Numbered from the stretch's first letter, positions 39,229 through 50,071 are shown. The stretch: 64,000 nucleotides of DNA from Pseudomonadota bacterium (GCA_021785405.1 JAJYFF010000001.1:1-64000), one strand, 5' to 3'. The notes: a model not told the origin generated them from the letters alone. Translations and numbers: made by a program.

Positions 39229-41859
39229 TCAGGGCGCGTCGAGGCGCTTCAGCCGATACAGCAAGTCGAGCGCGTCGCGCGGACTGAGCGCATCGGGGTC
39301 GGTCGCGCGCAAGGTCGCGAGCGCCGCCGGCACCGGCGGCGTCGCGGCCGCGGCGGGGGGCTCGGGCAGCTCGAGCGGCCGCTGCGGCGAGGTCTGGCGC
39401 CGCAGCGCGTCGCGCTCGCGCTCGAGCTCGGCGAGATAGCCGCGCGCGGCCGCGACGACGCTGCGCGGTATTCCGGCGAGCGCGGCGACCTGCAGGCCGT
39501 AGCTGCGGTTCGCCGGACCTTCGCGCACGCTGTGCAGGAACACGAGCGCCTCGTCGTGCTCGACCGCCTCGACGTGCGCGTTGAACACCCCGTCGATCTC
39601 GCCCGCGAGGCTGGTGAGCTCGAAGTAGTGGGTCGCGAACAGGGTGAACGCGCGTATCTCGGTCGCGATGTGCGCCGCGCAGGCCCAGGCGAGCGATAGT
39701 CCGTCGAAGGTGCTCGTGCCGCGGCCGATCTCGTCCATCAGGACGAGGCTGCGGTCGGTGGCATGGCGCAGGATGTTCGCGGTCTCGGTCATCTCCAGCA
39801 TGAACGTCGAACGGCCGCCGGCGAGGTCGTCCGATGCGCCGATCCGGGTGAAGATCCGGTCGAGCGGGCCGAGCACCGCGCGGCTCGCGGGCACGAACGC
39901 GCCGATGTGCGCGAGGATCACGATCAGCGCGGTCTGGCGCATGTAGGTGCTCTTGCCGCCCATGTTCGGGCCGGTGAGGATCACCATCCGGCGCCGCTCG
40001 TCGAGCCGCAAGTCGTTCGGCACGAACGGCTCGCGACTCGCCTGCTCGACGACCGGATGCCGGCCGGCCTCGATCGTCAGGCGCGGCGCGTCGACGAGCT
40101 CCGGCCGCACGCAGCGCAGCGTCTGCGCTCGTTCGGCGAACGTCGCCAGCACGTCGAGCTCGGCGATCGCGGTCGCGGTCGCCTGCAGCGCGGGCAGCTC
40201 GCCGATCAGCGCGTCCAGCAGGCTCTCGAAGAGCTCGCGCTCGCGGGCGAGCGCGCGATCGCGCGCACCGAGCACCTTGTCCTCGAAGCTCTTCAGCTCC
40301 GGGGTCACGAAGCGCTCGGCGGACTTCACCGTCTGGCGGCGCTGGTAGTCCGGCGGCACGCGCTCGGCCTGGCTGCGGTTCACCTCGATGTAGAAGCCTT
40401 GCACGCGGTTGTAGCCGAGCTTCAAGCTCGACAGGCCGCTGCGCGTCCGTTCCTTCGCTTCGAGCTCGAGCAGGAACTTCTCGGTGTCGCCGCCGATCGC
40501 GCGCAGCTCGTCGAGCGTCGCGTCGTAGCCGGCGGCGATCACGCCGCCGTCGCGCAGCTGGTGCGGCGGCGCCTCGACCAGCGCGCGCGCGAGCAGGGCG
40601 TGCCGATCCGCGTGAGTGCCGATCGCGCGGGCGAGCTCGTCGAGCCGCGGCGTTTCCGGATCCCCGAGCGCGGCTTTCAGCCGGGGCAGTGCGCCGAGCG
40701 CATTGCGCAAGTTCGCGAGATCGCGTGGGCGCGCCGAGCGCAGCGCGACGCGCGCGAGGATGCGTTCCACGTCGCCGATCTCGGCGAGCGGTGCGGCGAG
40801 CGGCGCGGCCGCCGCGTCGCGCCGCAGCCGTTCGACCGCGTCGTAACGGGCGTTCAGGCGCGCGTGATCGCGCAGGGGCCGATGCAGCCAGCGGCGCAGC
40901 AGGCGGGCGCCCATCGCGGTCGCGGTGCGGTCGAGCACGCCCGCGAGGGTGAGCTCCGGCCGGCCGGCGAGGCTCTCGTCGAGTTCGAGGTTGCGACGGG
41001 TCGCGGGGTCCATCTGCAGCGCCCCGTCACGCGCCTCGGTCGCGATCCCCCGCAAGTGCGGCAGCGCCGATTTCTGCGTCTCGCGCACATAGGCGAGCAG
41101 CGCCCCCGCCGCCGCGACGCCGAGCGGCTCGTCCGCGCAGCCGAATCCGGCCAGATCGTGGGTCTGGAACTGCTCACACAGCGCGCGCGTGGCCGCATCG
41201 GCGTCGAAGTGCCAGGGCGGGCGTATCCGCACCGGCTTGCTGCAGCGCGCGAGCAGGCTCGCGAGCGCCGGCGGCGCGCCCTCGGCGATCAGGCACTCGG
41301 CCGGGCGGATGCGCTCGAGTTCGGCGTCGAGCGCGTCGAGATCGGGCAGCTCCATGATCGTGAAGCGCCCCGCCGACAGGTCGAGCCACGCGAGCGCGAA
41401 GCGCCCGGCGGCCGCATGCACGCTCGCGAGCGGACTGTCGCGCCGTTCCTCGAGCAGGGCCTCGTCGGTCAGGGTTCCGGGCGTCACGATCCGGACGACC
41501 TCGCGCTCCATCGGTCCGCGGGTCTGGCCGGGCTCGCCGCGCTGCTCGCAGATCGCGACCGACTCGCCCCGGCGCACGAGACGCGCGAGATAGGTGTCGA
41601 GTGTCGCGACCGGAACGCCGGCCATCGGAATCGGCGCACCGGCCGAGGCGCCGCGCTGCGTGAGTGCGATGTCGAGGAGCTTCGCGGCGCGGCGCGCATC
41701 CTCGTAGAACAGCTCGTAGAAGTCCCCCATCCGATAGAGCAGCAGCACGTCGGGGTACTGCGCCTTGATGCGCAGGTACTGCTGCATCATCGGGGTGTGC
41801 GCCGCGAACGCATCCGTGTCGGGCACGGCGGTGGCCGAGGGTCGGGAGCCGTCTCGCAT
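39229..41859 (-). CDS. mutS: DNA mismatch repair protein MutS
   Basis: An 876-residue mismatch-recognition ATPase. The N-terminal domain I has the mismatch-reading motif [14 protein letters not shown]. The ATPase has Walker [10 protein letters not shown] and Walker [17 protein letters not shown], and the C-terminal tail is present. It is full length and looks functional. Its first 14 codons plus 42 upstream bases recur at 57165-57248, so its 5' end forms the boundary of the adjacent island and its upstream region beyond 42 bp is island DNA. Confidence 0.98.
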   Translation of the reverse strand: MRDGSRPSATAVPDTDAFAAHTPMMQQYLRIKAQYPDVLLLYRMGDFYELFYEDARRAAKLLDIALTQRGASAGAPIPMAGVPVATLDTYLARLVRRGESVAICEQRGEPGQTRGPMEREVVRIVTPGTLTDEALLEERRDSPLASVHAAAGRFALAWLDLSAGRFTIMELPDLDALDAELERIRPAECLIAEGAPPALASLLARCSKPVRIRPPWHFDADAATRALCEQFQTHDLAGFGCADEPLGVAAAGALLAYVRETQKSALPHLRGIATEARDGALQMDPATRRNLELDESLAGRPELTLAGVLDRTATAMGARLLRRWLHRPLRDHARLNARYDAVERLRRDAAAAPLAAPLAEIGDVERILARVALRSARPRDLANLRNALGALPRLKAALGDPETPRLDELARAIGTHADRHALLARALVEAPPHQLRDGGVIAAGYDATLDELRAIGGDTEKFLLELEAKERTRSGLSSLKLGYNRVQGFYIEVNRSQAERVPPDYQRRQTVKSAERFVTPELKSFEDKVLGARDRALARERELFESLLDALIGELPALQATATAIAELDVLATFAERAQTLRCVRPELVDAPRLTIEAGRHPVVEQASREPFVPNDLRLDERRRMVILTGPNMGGKSTYMRQTALIVILAHIGAFVPASRAVLGPLDRIFTRIGASDDLAGGRSTFMLEMTETANILRHATDRSLVLMDEIGRGTSTFDGLSLAWACAAHIATEIRAFTLFATHYFELTSLAGEIDGVFNAHVEAVEHDEALVFLHSVREGPANRSYGLQVAALAGIPRSVVAAARGYLAELERERDALRRQTSPQRPLELPEPPAAAATPPVPAALATLRATDPDALSPRDALDLLYRLKRLDAP

Positions 41860-41901
41860 AAACCTTTCGGATCAGTGAGTTGACGAGGTGCCGCGGGAGC
41901 G
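41818..41901. repeat. 84-bp direct repeat, left copy (mutS 5' end)
   Basis: This spans mutS codons 1-14 and 42 bases upstream. It matches 57165-57248 at 82 of 84 positions in the same orientation. Of the two differences, one is synonymous in a mutS Pro codon and one lies 4 bases before the ATG. Identity stops sharply at both ends. It marks the left edge of the island. Confidence 0.93.
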
Positions 41902-42198
41902 ACGCGTCGCGATGATACGCCAAGCGGGTGGCCGGGTGCCTGATCGCGATGGTCACCCGTCGGGCGCTGGGGGGCTCGGACCCCGGGGGGTCGTATTGGG
42001 TTGGGTCCTTGCGTGCGAGCCTTCAAAAAATACCGATCTCCGAAGAACTCCTGTGACTCAACGAAGCTTTCGGTGGACGGCGTCACCCTCGTGTCACATA
42101 TTTCCATCATCGACTCGCTCGCCGCTGCCGTGCGAGAGAAATAAGGGCTCGACGCGCGAATCATCGCGACATCCGGCTCCAACTGGGAGATCAATGAT
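41902..42198. other. Non-coding left end of the island, upstream of the TonB receptor
   Basis: This stretch of 297 bases has no plausible gene; the listed 41787-42215 minus ORF is a shadow. It is AT-richer near 42030-42130. I see no confident promoter, riboswitch or integrase site beyond the GGGAGA ribosome-binding region of the receptor gene. Confidence 0.5.
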
Positions 42199-44784
42199 AT
42201 GGGAACCCGTTTCATTCGACGTCGTGAGCGAACTCATCCGGCGCCTGGCAGCCGTTCGCCGACCTTGCCCCTGCGTACGGCGATCTGTCTCGCCTTGTAT
42301 GGCATTTCGCAGTTCGCGGTTGCTCAGGATCCCGCCGGTGCAGTGGCGCCGGCCGCCAAAACCGAAAACGTCAGCGAAGCGAATGGCGCGCAGTCGGCGG
42401 CCCCAGGGGAGCGAGCGAGCGGCGACCCTACTTCGGTATTGCAAGAAGTGACGGTGACCGCGACCCGTCGGCGAGAGACCTTGGAGTCGGTCCCCTACAG
42501 CCTTTCGGTGGTGAGCGCGTCGCAACTCGCGCAGGCGGGAGTCACCGATATTTCGTCGCTGGCGACCGCGGTACCAGGGCTCAGCATGTACGATTACGGT
42601 GCCCGTGATGCTGCGGCAACCGTGCCGATCATCCGCGGTATCAACGCCACCGGTGAGCCGACGCGCGGCTTTCGCTCGTTCGAGCAGGCGCCGGTAGGCA
42701 CCTACGTCGGCAACTCGCCGATCGACGGCTATTTTCAGCTGGTGGACGTGAAGCGCGTCGAGGTACTTCGAGGACCGCAGGGGACCTTGTACGGTGCCGG
42801 TGCGCTCGGCGGTGCGATTCGCTTCATTCCGAATTCACCTGAACTCGGCCGGTTTTCGGGGATGATCGAGGCGAGCGGGGGGCGGCTCGCCCATTCGAAC
42901 GGAACGCCCTATTCGGTGACCGGCATCGTCAATCTGCCGCTCGGAGAGCGGCTCGCGTTCCGTGTGGCGGCCAAGTACGACTACGAACCGGGCTTCATCG
43001 ACACCTACGGGCTCTTGGCTCGAACCAATAACGGGCTCTCGGGTATCCCGCTGCTCGCCAATCCGAGCGACCCGGTAAACAGCCCGCCGATTTACAACGA
43101 CAAGAAGGACTGGAACTACCAGAAGACGTTTACGGGTCGTGCGAGTCTGTTATGGCAGCCGACCGAAAACTTCCGAGCCGAAGCGGCCATTTTGCATTCG
43201 AACGCCATTGGTGACGGCGGTCCCCAGGTGAACCCGGATTTTCCCGGCGGCATATCGCCGCTCGACCCGGCTTCGCAGCTGCCCGGCGGCGGTCGCTATC
43301 GAGAATTCTCGCAGATCGACCAACCTTGGTCGCGCTATACGAATCTCGCAAGCCTCGACTTGAGCTACGACGCGGGATTCGCGACCGTTTCTTCGACGAG
43401 TTCGTATTATTCGACCACCGGCTCGACGCTGCAGGACAACACCTACAGCCTCGGGGGTCTCGCGAACGGGGGCTACCTGCCGTATTACGCCGGAGTCCCG
43501 ACCAATCCGCGATTCATCTATGACCAGCAATTCGCCGACGTGTCGCGGACTTTTTCGCAAGAGGTGCGGCTCGTATCGAAGGCCGGTCCGGATCATCCCT
43601 TGGACTACGTCATTGGCGTGTTCTATGAAAATCAGCGAAGCCAGGGCGCGTGGACGATCGCAGTGCCAGGCTCGCCGGAGCGCCAGGTTGCGCAAGGTTG
43701 CCTGCCGAATTGCTACTGGAACATCGGCGTTGCGCCTGGCGACGTGACGTTCCAGCAAATCGATACGCAGGACTTCATCGACAAGTCCATCTACGGTGAA
43801 CTCACCTGGCATTTCACGCCTCGAGCCCAGATCACGGTTGGGTTGCGACACTTCAAGCAGCAATTCACCGACGCGCAGTCTTACGACGATTACAATTTCC
43901 CGACGCATTTGCCCGCGACGCCGCACGCATCGCCCGCTTCGAAGACCGTGTGGAAAGTGGATCCATCGTACGAGTATGCGCGCGATCACTACGTCTACGC
44001 GCTGTGGTCGCAGGGCTTCCGTCGTGGCGGCGCGAACTCGGTACCGATGACCGGGCCCTTCCGCGAGAGCCCGCTGCTCGCTACCTACGCGCCGGATAGC
44101 ACCAATAACTACGAGGCAGGGCTGAAGGGGCGGTTCGAAAACGGTCTTTCCTATACGGCGGACGTTTTCTACATCAGGTGGGACAAACCGCAAATCTCAG
44201 CGAGCCTTCCATCGGGCAATCTCGCGGTCTACAACGCCGACACCGCGGTATCGAAGGGCTTCGAGTTCGAGACGAGCGGACCGCTGTTCCTGCCCCATCT
44301 GACCTACTCCGTGAGCTTTGCCTATGCCGATGCGTACCTCACGAGCGGCTTCTCGTTGCCCGCCAACGATGGAACCCAGACCGGCAACATCGTCCCGGGG
44401 TTGATCCACGGCAGCGCCGGGGAGCAGATGCCAGGCAGCCCCAAGACGAGCGTGAGCGCTGCGCTGATGTACGACATGCCGCTGACGCCGGGATACGACC
44501 TCGCATTGAGCGTCAACGGTACTTACCGGGGTACCGTGCCGATGCAGTTGACGCCGACGCTGGGTACGACGACGGTACAGCGATCCGGGTCGTACGAACT
44601 TGTGAACCTTTCGGCCGCGCTGAATCACCGACCGTGGCGGGCGACCGTCTACGTCACGAACGTCTTCGATCGACAAAACGTCCTCGTGCCGCCGACACAG
44701 GTGAACGAGCTCGGAAAGTTGACCAACGACTACATCGTCAACCCGCCGCGCGAGATCGGCCTCAGGCTCGCGTACCGTTTCTGA
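42199..44784 (+). CDS. TonB-dependent outer-membrane receptor
   Basis: An 861-residue receptor: signal peptide ending FAVAQ, a TonB box-like region (EVTVTATRRRETLESVPYSLSVVS), plug domain with RGINATGEPTRG and VEVLRGPQGTLYGAGALGGAIRF, then a 22-strand type barrel ending in aromatic LRLAYRF. It would import a specific, probably large or scarce substrate across the outer membrane. It is first in a plus-strand series with the DUF1579-like, hydrolase and transporter genes, suggesting uptake of the compound these process. Confidence 0.96.
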   Translation: MGTRFIRRRERTHPAPGSRSPTLPLRTAICLALYGISQFAVAQDPAGAVAPAAKTENVSEANGAQSAAPGERASGDPTSVLQEVTVTATRRRETLESVPYSLSVVSASQLAQAGVTDISSLATAVPGLSMYDYGARDAAATVPIIRGINATGEPTRGFRSFEQAPVGTYVGNSPIDGYFQLVDVKRVEVLRGPQGTLYGAGALGGAIRFIPNSPELGRFSGMIEASGGRLAHSNGTPYSVTGIVNLPLGERLAFRVAAKYDYEPGFIDTYGLLARTNNGLSGIPLLANPSDPVNSPPIYNDKKDWNYQKTFTGRASLLWQPTENFRAEAAILHSNAIGDGGPQVNPDFPGGISPLDPASQLPGGGRYREFSQIDQPWSRYTNLASLDLSYDAGFATVSSTSSYYSTTGSTLQDNTYSLGGLANGGYLPYYAGVPTNPRFIYDQQFADVSRTFSQEVRLVSKAGPDHPLDYVIGVFYENQRSQGAWTIAVPGSPERQVAQGCLPNCYWNIGVAPGDVTFQQIDTQDFIDKSIYGELTWHFTPRAQITVGLRHFKQQFTDAQSYDDYNFPTHLPATPHASPASKTVWKVDPSYEYARDHYVYALWSQGFRRGGANSVPMTGPFRESPLLATYAPDSTNNYEAGLKGRFENGLSYTADVFYIRWDKPQISASLPSGNLAVYNADTAVSKGFEFETSGPLFLPHLTYSVSFAYADAYLTSGFSLPANDGTQTGNIVPGLIHGSAGEQMPGSPKTSVSAALMYDMPLTPGYDLALSVNGTYRGTVPMQLTPTLGTTTVQRSGSYELVNLSAALNHRPWRATVYVTNVFDRQNVLVPPTQVNELGKLTNDYIVNPPREIGLRLAYRF

Positions 44785-44812
44785 GATCCGACGGATCGGC
44801 TGTGGATAAGCG

Positions 44813-45418
44813 ATGAGGATCTTGCGCGGTTGCAGCCGAATCGGGCAGGTGTTCGCGGCAGGTCTCGGGATCGCGGCGCTGGTGTCCGCGGTGTCCTGGG
44901 CTGCCGGGGGCGCGCGCTCGAGCGCCCCCGCGTTGGCCGCGAAACCAGCCTCCCCGTCGGCATCGACCTGTGATGGTCCCCCGTTTCACGAGTTCGACTT
45001 CTGGGTCGGGACGTGGCAGGTCTACGATCTCGATACCCATCGGCTGGTCGCATTCGATCGGGTCGAGAAGCGCGAGGCGGGTTGCGTGCTCGAGGAGCAC
45101 CTCCATTTTCTCTCGAATCTTTACCGTCGCCCGGGGGTCGTGCGTCGCCTTGCCGGAATCAGCATTAGTCGCTTCGACGGCGAACAGTGGCTGCAGATGT
45201 GGGCGGACAATCAGTGGGGCGCGATCGCGTTGCGCGGCGTTGCGACCGCACCGGGCGAGCTGACCTTCGAGACCATCATTCCGTCGCGCGGCCGAGACGT
45301 GCGGCTCGTCTATGAACGCCTCGCGGATGGGGACGTACGTATGCAGCAATACATCGCACCCAAGGGAAGCGGTCAGTGGGTGCGATACGGAAATCTGCTC
45401 TATCGGCGGAACCGATAA
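44813..45418 (+). CDS. Secreted DUF1579-like protein
   Basis: A 201-residue protein with an N-terminal hydrophobic signal or anchor and a mature part beginning PPFHEFDFWVGTWQVYDLDTHRLV, the opening typical of DUF1579-like lipocalin-type barrels (FDFWVGxW). The rest fits beta strands (FDGEQWLQMWADNQWG). The function is unknown; small-ligand binding is possible. It lies 28 bases after the receptor gene and 6 bases before the hydrolase gene, so is likely co-transcribed. Confidence 0.75.
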   Translation: MRILRGCSRIGQVFAAGLGIAALVSAVSWAAGGARSSAPALAAKPASPSASTCDGPPFHEFDFWVGTWQVYDLDTHRLVAFDRVEKREAGCVLEEHLHFLSNLYRRPGVVRRLAGISISRFDGEQWLQMWADNQWGAIALRGVATAPGELTFETIIPSRGRDVRLVYERLADGDVRMQQYIAPKGSGQWVRYGNLLYRRNR

Positions 45419-45424
45419 CTACGG

Positions 45425-47431
45425 GTGCGTCGCGTGCAAGTCGAAGAAAATATTTGGATAACGCTGAGCGACGGGTGTCGTCTCAGCGCACGTCTCTGGC
45501 TCCCGGACGAGGCGCGGCAGTGTCCGGTACCGGCCATTCTCGAATACATTCCCTACCGCAAGCGCGACGGGACGCGTGCGCGAGATGAGCCGATGCACGG
45601 CTATTTCGCCGAGCATGGCTATGCCGCCGTCCGCGTGGACATGCGCGGATCCGGGGAGTCGGACGGACTGCTCTTCGACGAATATTTGCAACAGGAGCAG
45701 GATGACGCCCTCGAGATCATCGCCTGGATCGCGTCACAGCCTTGGTGCAGCGGCGCGGTCGGTCTGCAGGGAAAATCATGGGGCGGATTCAACGCCTTGC
45801 AGATCGCCGCGAGGCAACCGCCTGCGCTGAAGGCGATCATCACGACGTTCTCCACGGACAATCGGTATACCGACGATATCCACTACATGGGCGGGTGTCT
45901 GCTCAACGACAACCTGTGGTGGGGCAGCATCATGCTGGCCTATCAGAGCCGGCCGCTCGATCCGCAGATCGTCGGTGAGCAGTGGCGCGCGCGCTGGATC
46001 GAACGCCTCGAACGGCTGCCGTTCTTCCCGGCGTTGTGGATGGCGCATCCGCATTACGACGCCTATTGGAAACATGGTTCCGTTTGCGAGGATCTTGCCG
46101 CAATACGATGTCCGGTGCTCGCCATTGGCGGCTGGGCCGATGCCTACACGAATGCGGTCCCCCGCTTGCTCGAGGGGCTCCAGGTCCCCCGGTTAGGGAT
46201 CATTGGGCCGTGGGGACATGTCTACCCGCACGACGGTGTCCCGGGGCCGGCGATCGGTTACCTGCAGGAGGCAGTCCGTTGGTGGGATCACTGGCTCAAG
46301 GATCGCGACACCGGGATCATGCGCGAGCCGATGCTGCGGGCCTACATCGAGGAGTCGGTGGTGCCGGAGGGTACCCGCACGTTCATCCCGGGACGCTGGG
46401 TCGGCGAATTGGATTATCCGTCGCCGAACATCACGGCGCGGCACATGTATCTGGGTGCGGACCACGCGCTGAGCGAGCACGCGAGCGCTGTCGCCGAATT
46501 CACGATTTGCTCGCCGCAGAGCCACGGCAAGTCGGCGGGCGAGTGGATGGCGGCCGGCTGCCCGGGGGAGCATCCGACCGATCAACGGCTCGACGACGGC
46601 GGCGCGCTCGTCTTCGATTCGGCGCCGCTCACCGCGGCAATGGACCTGCTCGGTGCGCCGGCGCTGCGGCTGCAGCTCGCGGCCGACGCACCGGTCGCGC
46701 AACTGGCGGTTCGCCTCGGCGACGTCGCGCCCGACGGTCGAGTGACTCGGGTGAGCTACCAGGTGCTCAATCTGGCGCATCGCGATGGACACGAGCATCC
46801 GACGCCGCTCGAGCCGGGACGTTATTACGACGTGCCAGTCAAGATGAACGTCTGTGGGCATCGGTTCCGCCCGGGGCATCGGATTCGACTGTCCATCGCG
46901 ACCGCTTATTGGCCGATCGTCTGGCCAGCACCCTATCGGGCGACACTCACGATTCGTGCGGACGCGAGCGGTCTCGATCTGCCGGTTCGTGGCTCCGACC
47001 CGGGCTCCGCAGTCTCGTTCCCCCCGCCCGTCCATGGGCCGCGTACGCCGATTACGAAAATCGCACCAGGCCACGTTCATCGGTACACGGTCCAGGACCA
47101 CGTCAGCGGAGAGACGAGGTACATCACCGACGCCGTCGGTGGCGTGTTCGGCGAGGGAGTGCTGCGGCTCGACGCAATCGACGTCGAACTCGCGCATTCG
47201 CTGAAACGCGAGTTGACGATTCGCGACGACGACCCGCTGTCCGCGCGCTATCGGTTGACCCAGTCGTTCGAACTCGGTCGCGAGGGATGGCGGACCCGCG
47301 TCGACACGCAGGCCGAGATGCACGGCGACCGACAGAGTTTCTATGTGACGGGCACGCTGACGGCTCGGTTGGAGGGAGTCGTCGTAGCCGAGCGCCGATG
47401 GGATTTTACGATTCCACGCGATCTGGTATGA
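45425..47431 (+). CDS. CocE/NonD-family hydrolase (peptidase S15-like)
   Basis: A 668-residue serine hydrolase. The alpha/beta-hydrolase domain has YIPYRKRDGT and YAAVRVDMRGSGESDG, nucleophile motif GKSWGGFNALQ and an Asp/His pair near GGWADAYTN and GPWGHVYPHD. The C-terminal jelly-roll domain (HRFRPGHRIRLSIATAYWPIVWPAPY) is typical of CocE and X-Pro dipeptidyl peptidases. It cleaves an ester or amide; the substrate is unknown. The predicted GTG start lacks a clear SD, and GTG 45434 is possible. The stop overlaps the transporter start. Confidence 0.92.
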   Translation: MRRVQVEENIWITLSDGCRLSARLWLPDEARQCPVPAILEYIPYRKRDGTRARDEPMHGYFAEHGYAAVRVDMRGSGESDGLLFDEYLQQEQDDALEIIAWIASQPWCSGAVGLQGKSWGGFNALQIAARQPPALKAIITTFSTDNRYTDDIHYMGGCLLNDNLWWGSIMLAYQSRPLDPQIVGEQWRARWIERLERLPFFPALWMAHPHYDAYWKHGSVCEDLAAIRCPVLAIGGWADAYTNAVPRLLEGLQVPRLGIIGPWGHVYPHDGVPGPAIGYLQEAVRWWDHWLKDRDTGIMREPMLRAYIEESVVPEGTRTFIPGRWVGELDYPSPNITARHMYLGADHALSEHASAVAEFTICSPQSHGKSAGEWMAAGCPGEHPTDQRLDDGGALVFDSAPLTAAMDLLGAPALRLQLAADAPVAQLAVRLGDVAPDGRVTRVSYQVLNLAHRDGHEHPTPLEPGRYYDVPVKMNVCGHRFRPGHRIRLSIATAYWPIVWPAPYRATLTIRADASGLDLPVRGSDPGSAVSFPPPVHGPRTPITKIAPGHVHRYTVQDHVSGETRYITDAVGGVFGEGVLRLDAIDVELAHSLKRELTIRDDDPLSARYRLTQSFELGREGWRTRVDTQAEMHGDRQSFYVTGTLTARLEGVVVAERRWDFTIPRDLV

Positions 47432-48912
47432 GCGTCGCCGAACCAACGGCTGCCGCCGAAGGGGCTACGATCTTCGGCCAGCCGCGCGGACTCGCGACCT
47501 TGTTTCTCACCGAGATGTGGGAGCGATTTTCCTACTACGGGATGCGCTCGGTGCTGATCCTCTACGCCGTCGCCGCGGTGAGCCGCGGCGGCTTCGGAAT
47601 GGACGATCGCGTCGCGAGCGCCGTCTACGGACTCTACATCGCAGGCACGTACGTATTTGCGCCGATCGGGGGGTGGATCGCCGACCGGTTGCTCGGTGCG
47701 CAGCGCGCCGTGATCGCGGGAGGTGTGCTCATTCTCCTCGGCAACGCCGCGCTGGTGCTCGGGCGAATGCACGTCTTCTTCGTCGGGCTCGCGGTCATCG
47801 TGCTCGGCGTCGGCTTGCTCAAGCCGAATATCAGCGTCATGGTCGCCGAGTTGTACCCTGCGGGTGATTCGCGTCGGGATGCTGGCTTTTCGGTGTTCTA
47901 CGTGGGAATCAGCATTGGGGCTTTGCTCGGATCCTTGCTCGTGCCACTTTGCGCGGCTCGTTTCGGCTGGCGCTGGGGGTTCAGTCTTCCCGTCGTCGGC
48001 ATGTCACTCGGCTTGGGGCAGTTCTTTACCACTCGGCACTGGCTCGGCCATCGTGGTCGAACGGTTCATGGCTCCGGGGGGCGCCGAGCCTGGCTGGGCG
48101 TCGCGTTGGTCGCGACAGTGATCGGGACAGTCATCGCCCTTGCCGCCGGCGGCTGGCTCAAACTCGATCCGGTGCGCCTCGCCGCTGCGGCCTCGTGGGT
48201 GATCGTGTCGTTCGTCGGCGGATACTTCCTTTACCTGCTGTTTTTCGCCGGACTCACTGCCGCGGAACGCCGGCGGCTGTACGTCATGGGAGCGCTGTTC
48301 GCGGCCTATGCCGCCTTCTTCGCCGGCTTCGAGCAGGCCGGTGCATCGCTGAATTTGTTCGCGGAACGGTACACCGACCGAACCCTGTTCGGCTGGTCGA
48401 TGCCCGCCGGAATCCTGCAAGGCGCGACCGCGTTCTACACGATTCTGTTCGCGCCGGTGTTTGCCGCCCTGTGGATCGCGCTCGGACGCCGCGGGAAGGA
48501 CCCGGCCCCGACCGCGAAATTCTCGATCGGTCTCGTGCTGCTCGCACTCGGCTACCTCGTGATGTACTTCGCCGCACGCCACGTGGTGACCGGCACGAAG
48601 GTCCTGCCGACCTGGTTGTTGTTCAGCTACTTCTTGCAGGAGTGCGGCGACCTGTGTCTGTCGCCGGTCGGGTTGTCTGCGATGACCAAGCTCGCGCCGA
48701 GCCGCTTCGTCGGCCAGGTGATGGGTCTATGGTTCCTCGCACTCGCACTCGGCGACAATCTCGCGGGGCAGTTGTCCGGTGAGTACGATGCTCACAACTT
48801 GCTGACGCTGCCGGCGCTGTTCTCGAAGATATTCTGGTGGTCGCTCCTCGCGGCCGCCATCATGCTGTTGATCACGCCGGTTGCGAAACGTCTGACGCGT
48901 TCGCCCGGTTGA
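47428..48912 (+). CDS. POT/PTR2-family proton-dependent oligopeptide transporter
   Basis: A 494-residue major-facilitator protein with the POT signature ExxERFxYYG in the first helix (TEMWERFSYYGMRSVL), GGWIADRLLGAQRAV and the later FEQAGASLN helix. Members import di- and tripeptides or related amides with protons. The ATG overlaps the hydrolase stop (ATGA), coupling the two. The pairing suggests that the hydrolase product or substrate is peptide-like. The 3' end overlaps the convergent Rieske gene by 41 bases. Confidence 0.93.
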   Translation: MSVAEPTAAAEGATIFGQPRGLATLFLTEMWERFSYYGMRSVLILYAVAAVSRGGFGMDDRVASAVYGLYIAGTYVFAPIGGWIADRLLGAQRAVIAGGVLILLGNAALVLGRMHVFFVGLAVIVLGVGLLKPNISVMVAELYPAGDSRRDAGFSVFYVGISIGALLGSLLVPLCAARFGWRWGFSLPVVGMSLGLGQFFTTRHWLGHRGRTVHGSGGRRAWLGVALVATVIGTVIALAAGGWLKLDPVRLAAAASWVIVSFVGGYFLYLLFFAGLTAAERRRLYVMGALFAAYAAFFAGFEQAGASLNLFAERYTDRTLFGWSMPAGILQGATAFYTILFAPVFAALWIALGRRGKDPAPTAKFSIGLVLLALGYLVMYFAARHVVTGTKVLPTWLLFSYFLQECGDLCLSPVGLSAMTKLAPSRFVGQVMGLWFLALALGDNLAGQLSGEYDAHNLLTLPALFSKIFWWSLLAAAIMLLITPVAKRLTRSPG

Positions 48913-50071
48913 GACGGTCGGCAACCCAGGTATGGAAATGATGCGTCACCGTATCCATCACGGGGGAAAATACGCCGCCGTCATAGCCTGGCGAGCCGCG
49001 GCCGATCTGCATTTTCTCGACCGCCGGTACGTCCTGTTCGAATACGACCCTCCAGGCTCGGAGTGTCGCCGCGCGGCACTCGCGATAGGCGTCGTCGTCG
49101 GCACCGGCGTCGACGTAGAAGATCCGCAATTCTTCGCGAGTACGGTCGATCGCCTCCGGGATCAGCAGGACCGCGAACGCGTGGTCGGCGTGAAAGCCGA
49201 GCAGTACGTTCGGGTACAGCGCCGGGTACTCGGCGACGTGGAGCCGTGCCCGTGGCCATGCCTCGAAGTACGGTAAATGGGCTCCGGCGATCTCGCTACC
49301 CCGATATGAATGGGACCCTTGCCCGGCGAAGTCCGACCCGAAGAAACAATAATGGTCCGCAAGCGTCGAGTACGCGTTCAGTTCCGGATGTACCCAGGGT
49401 AGGTGATAGGCTTCACAATAGTTCTCGACGGCGAGCTTCCAGTTGCAGCGCACCGACAGCGAGAGCTTCGCATCGCTGATCCCTGGCCTCAGGCGCGATG
49501 GGCCGTCAGCACCGATCAGGGTGGCGGTGCGTCGATCGAGTTCCGCGATGTGCCGCTCGAAGGGCGGCGCGTTGCCGCTCAAGTTGACGAATAGGATGCC
49601 GAGATAGACCGCGCTGCGGACCGTCTTCAGGCCATGCGCCGACGCGTCGAAGCCCGCGCACTGGTGATGGTCGACACCGCCTACGTGCGGCGTCGCTTTG
49701 AGTTCGCCGTTGGTCGTGTAGCTCCAGGAATGATAGGGACAGACGATCAATCCGGCGAGCGGCGTCGGTTCGCCGACGAGCTGCACGCCGCGATGGCTGC
49801 AGACGTTGTGGAACACGTTCAATTCGCCACGACGATCCCGGACGACGAGCAGGGGCAAACCGAGGAACTCGAGCGGCTGCGCGAACGGCCGAGCCGGTAT
49901 GGTATCGGTGAACGCGAGCCCCACCCATGTCCCTGCCAGCACCACGTCGCGTTCGTATTTCAAGAACCCGGCGTCCTCGTAGGCGAGGTTCGGCAGGCCC
50001 ACGGCCTCGGTGATCGGGCGTAATGTGCGCTGCAGCCTTTCGCTCGAGATCAGGCGTCTATCTTCGGACAT
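48872..50071 (-). CDS. Rieske non-heme iron oxygenase, alpha subunit (quaternary-amine type)
   Basis: A 399-residue oxygenase. The Rieske [2Fe-2S] motif is C91-x-H (CSHRG) with C111-x2-H (CPYHSW). The mononuclear iron site is in NYCEAYHLPWVHPEL at about residue 216. The overall layout resembles glycine betaine, choline, stachydrine and carnitine monooxygenases, which remove or oxidise N-methyl groups. No reductase gene is nearby, so electrons must come from elsewhere. It is divergent from the DMGDH-like gene, supporting a demethylation pathway. Confidence 0.9.
   Translation of the reverse strand: MSEDRRLISSERLQRTLRPITEAVGLPNLAYEDAGFLKYERDVVLAGTWVGLAFTDTIPARPFAQPLEFLGLPLLVVRDRRGELNVFHNVCSHRGVQLVGEPTPLAGLIVCPYHSWSYTTNGELKATPHVGGVDHHQCAGFDASAHGLKTVRSAVYLGILFVNLSGNAPPFERHIAELDRRTATLIGADGPSRLRPGISDAKLSLSVRCNWKLAVENYCEAYHLPWVHPELNAYSTLADHYCFFGSDFAGQGSHSYRGSEIAGAHLPYFEAWPRARLHVAEYPALYPNVLLGFHADHAFAVLLIPEAIDRTREELRIFYVDAGADDDAYRECRAATLRAWRVVFEQDVPAVEKMQIGRGSPGYDGGVFSPVMDTVTHHFHTWVADRLNRANASDVSQPA

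Noticed and set aside
41787-42215. 142-residue minus-strand ORF across the left repeat
   Set aside because: It overlaps mutS out of frame and has no recognisable features; treated as non-coding.
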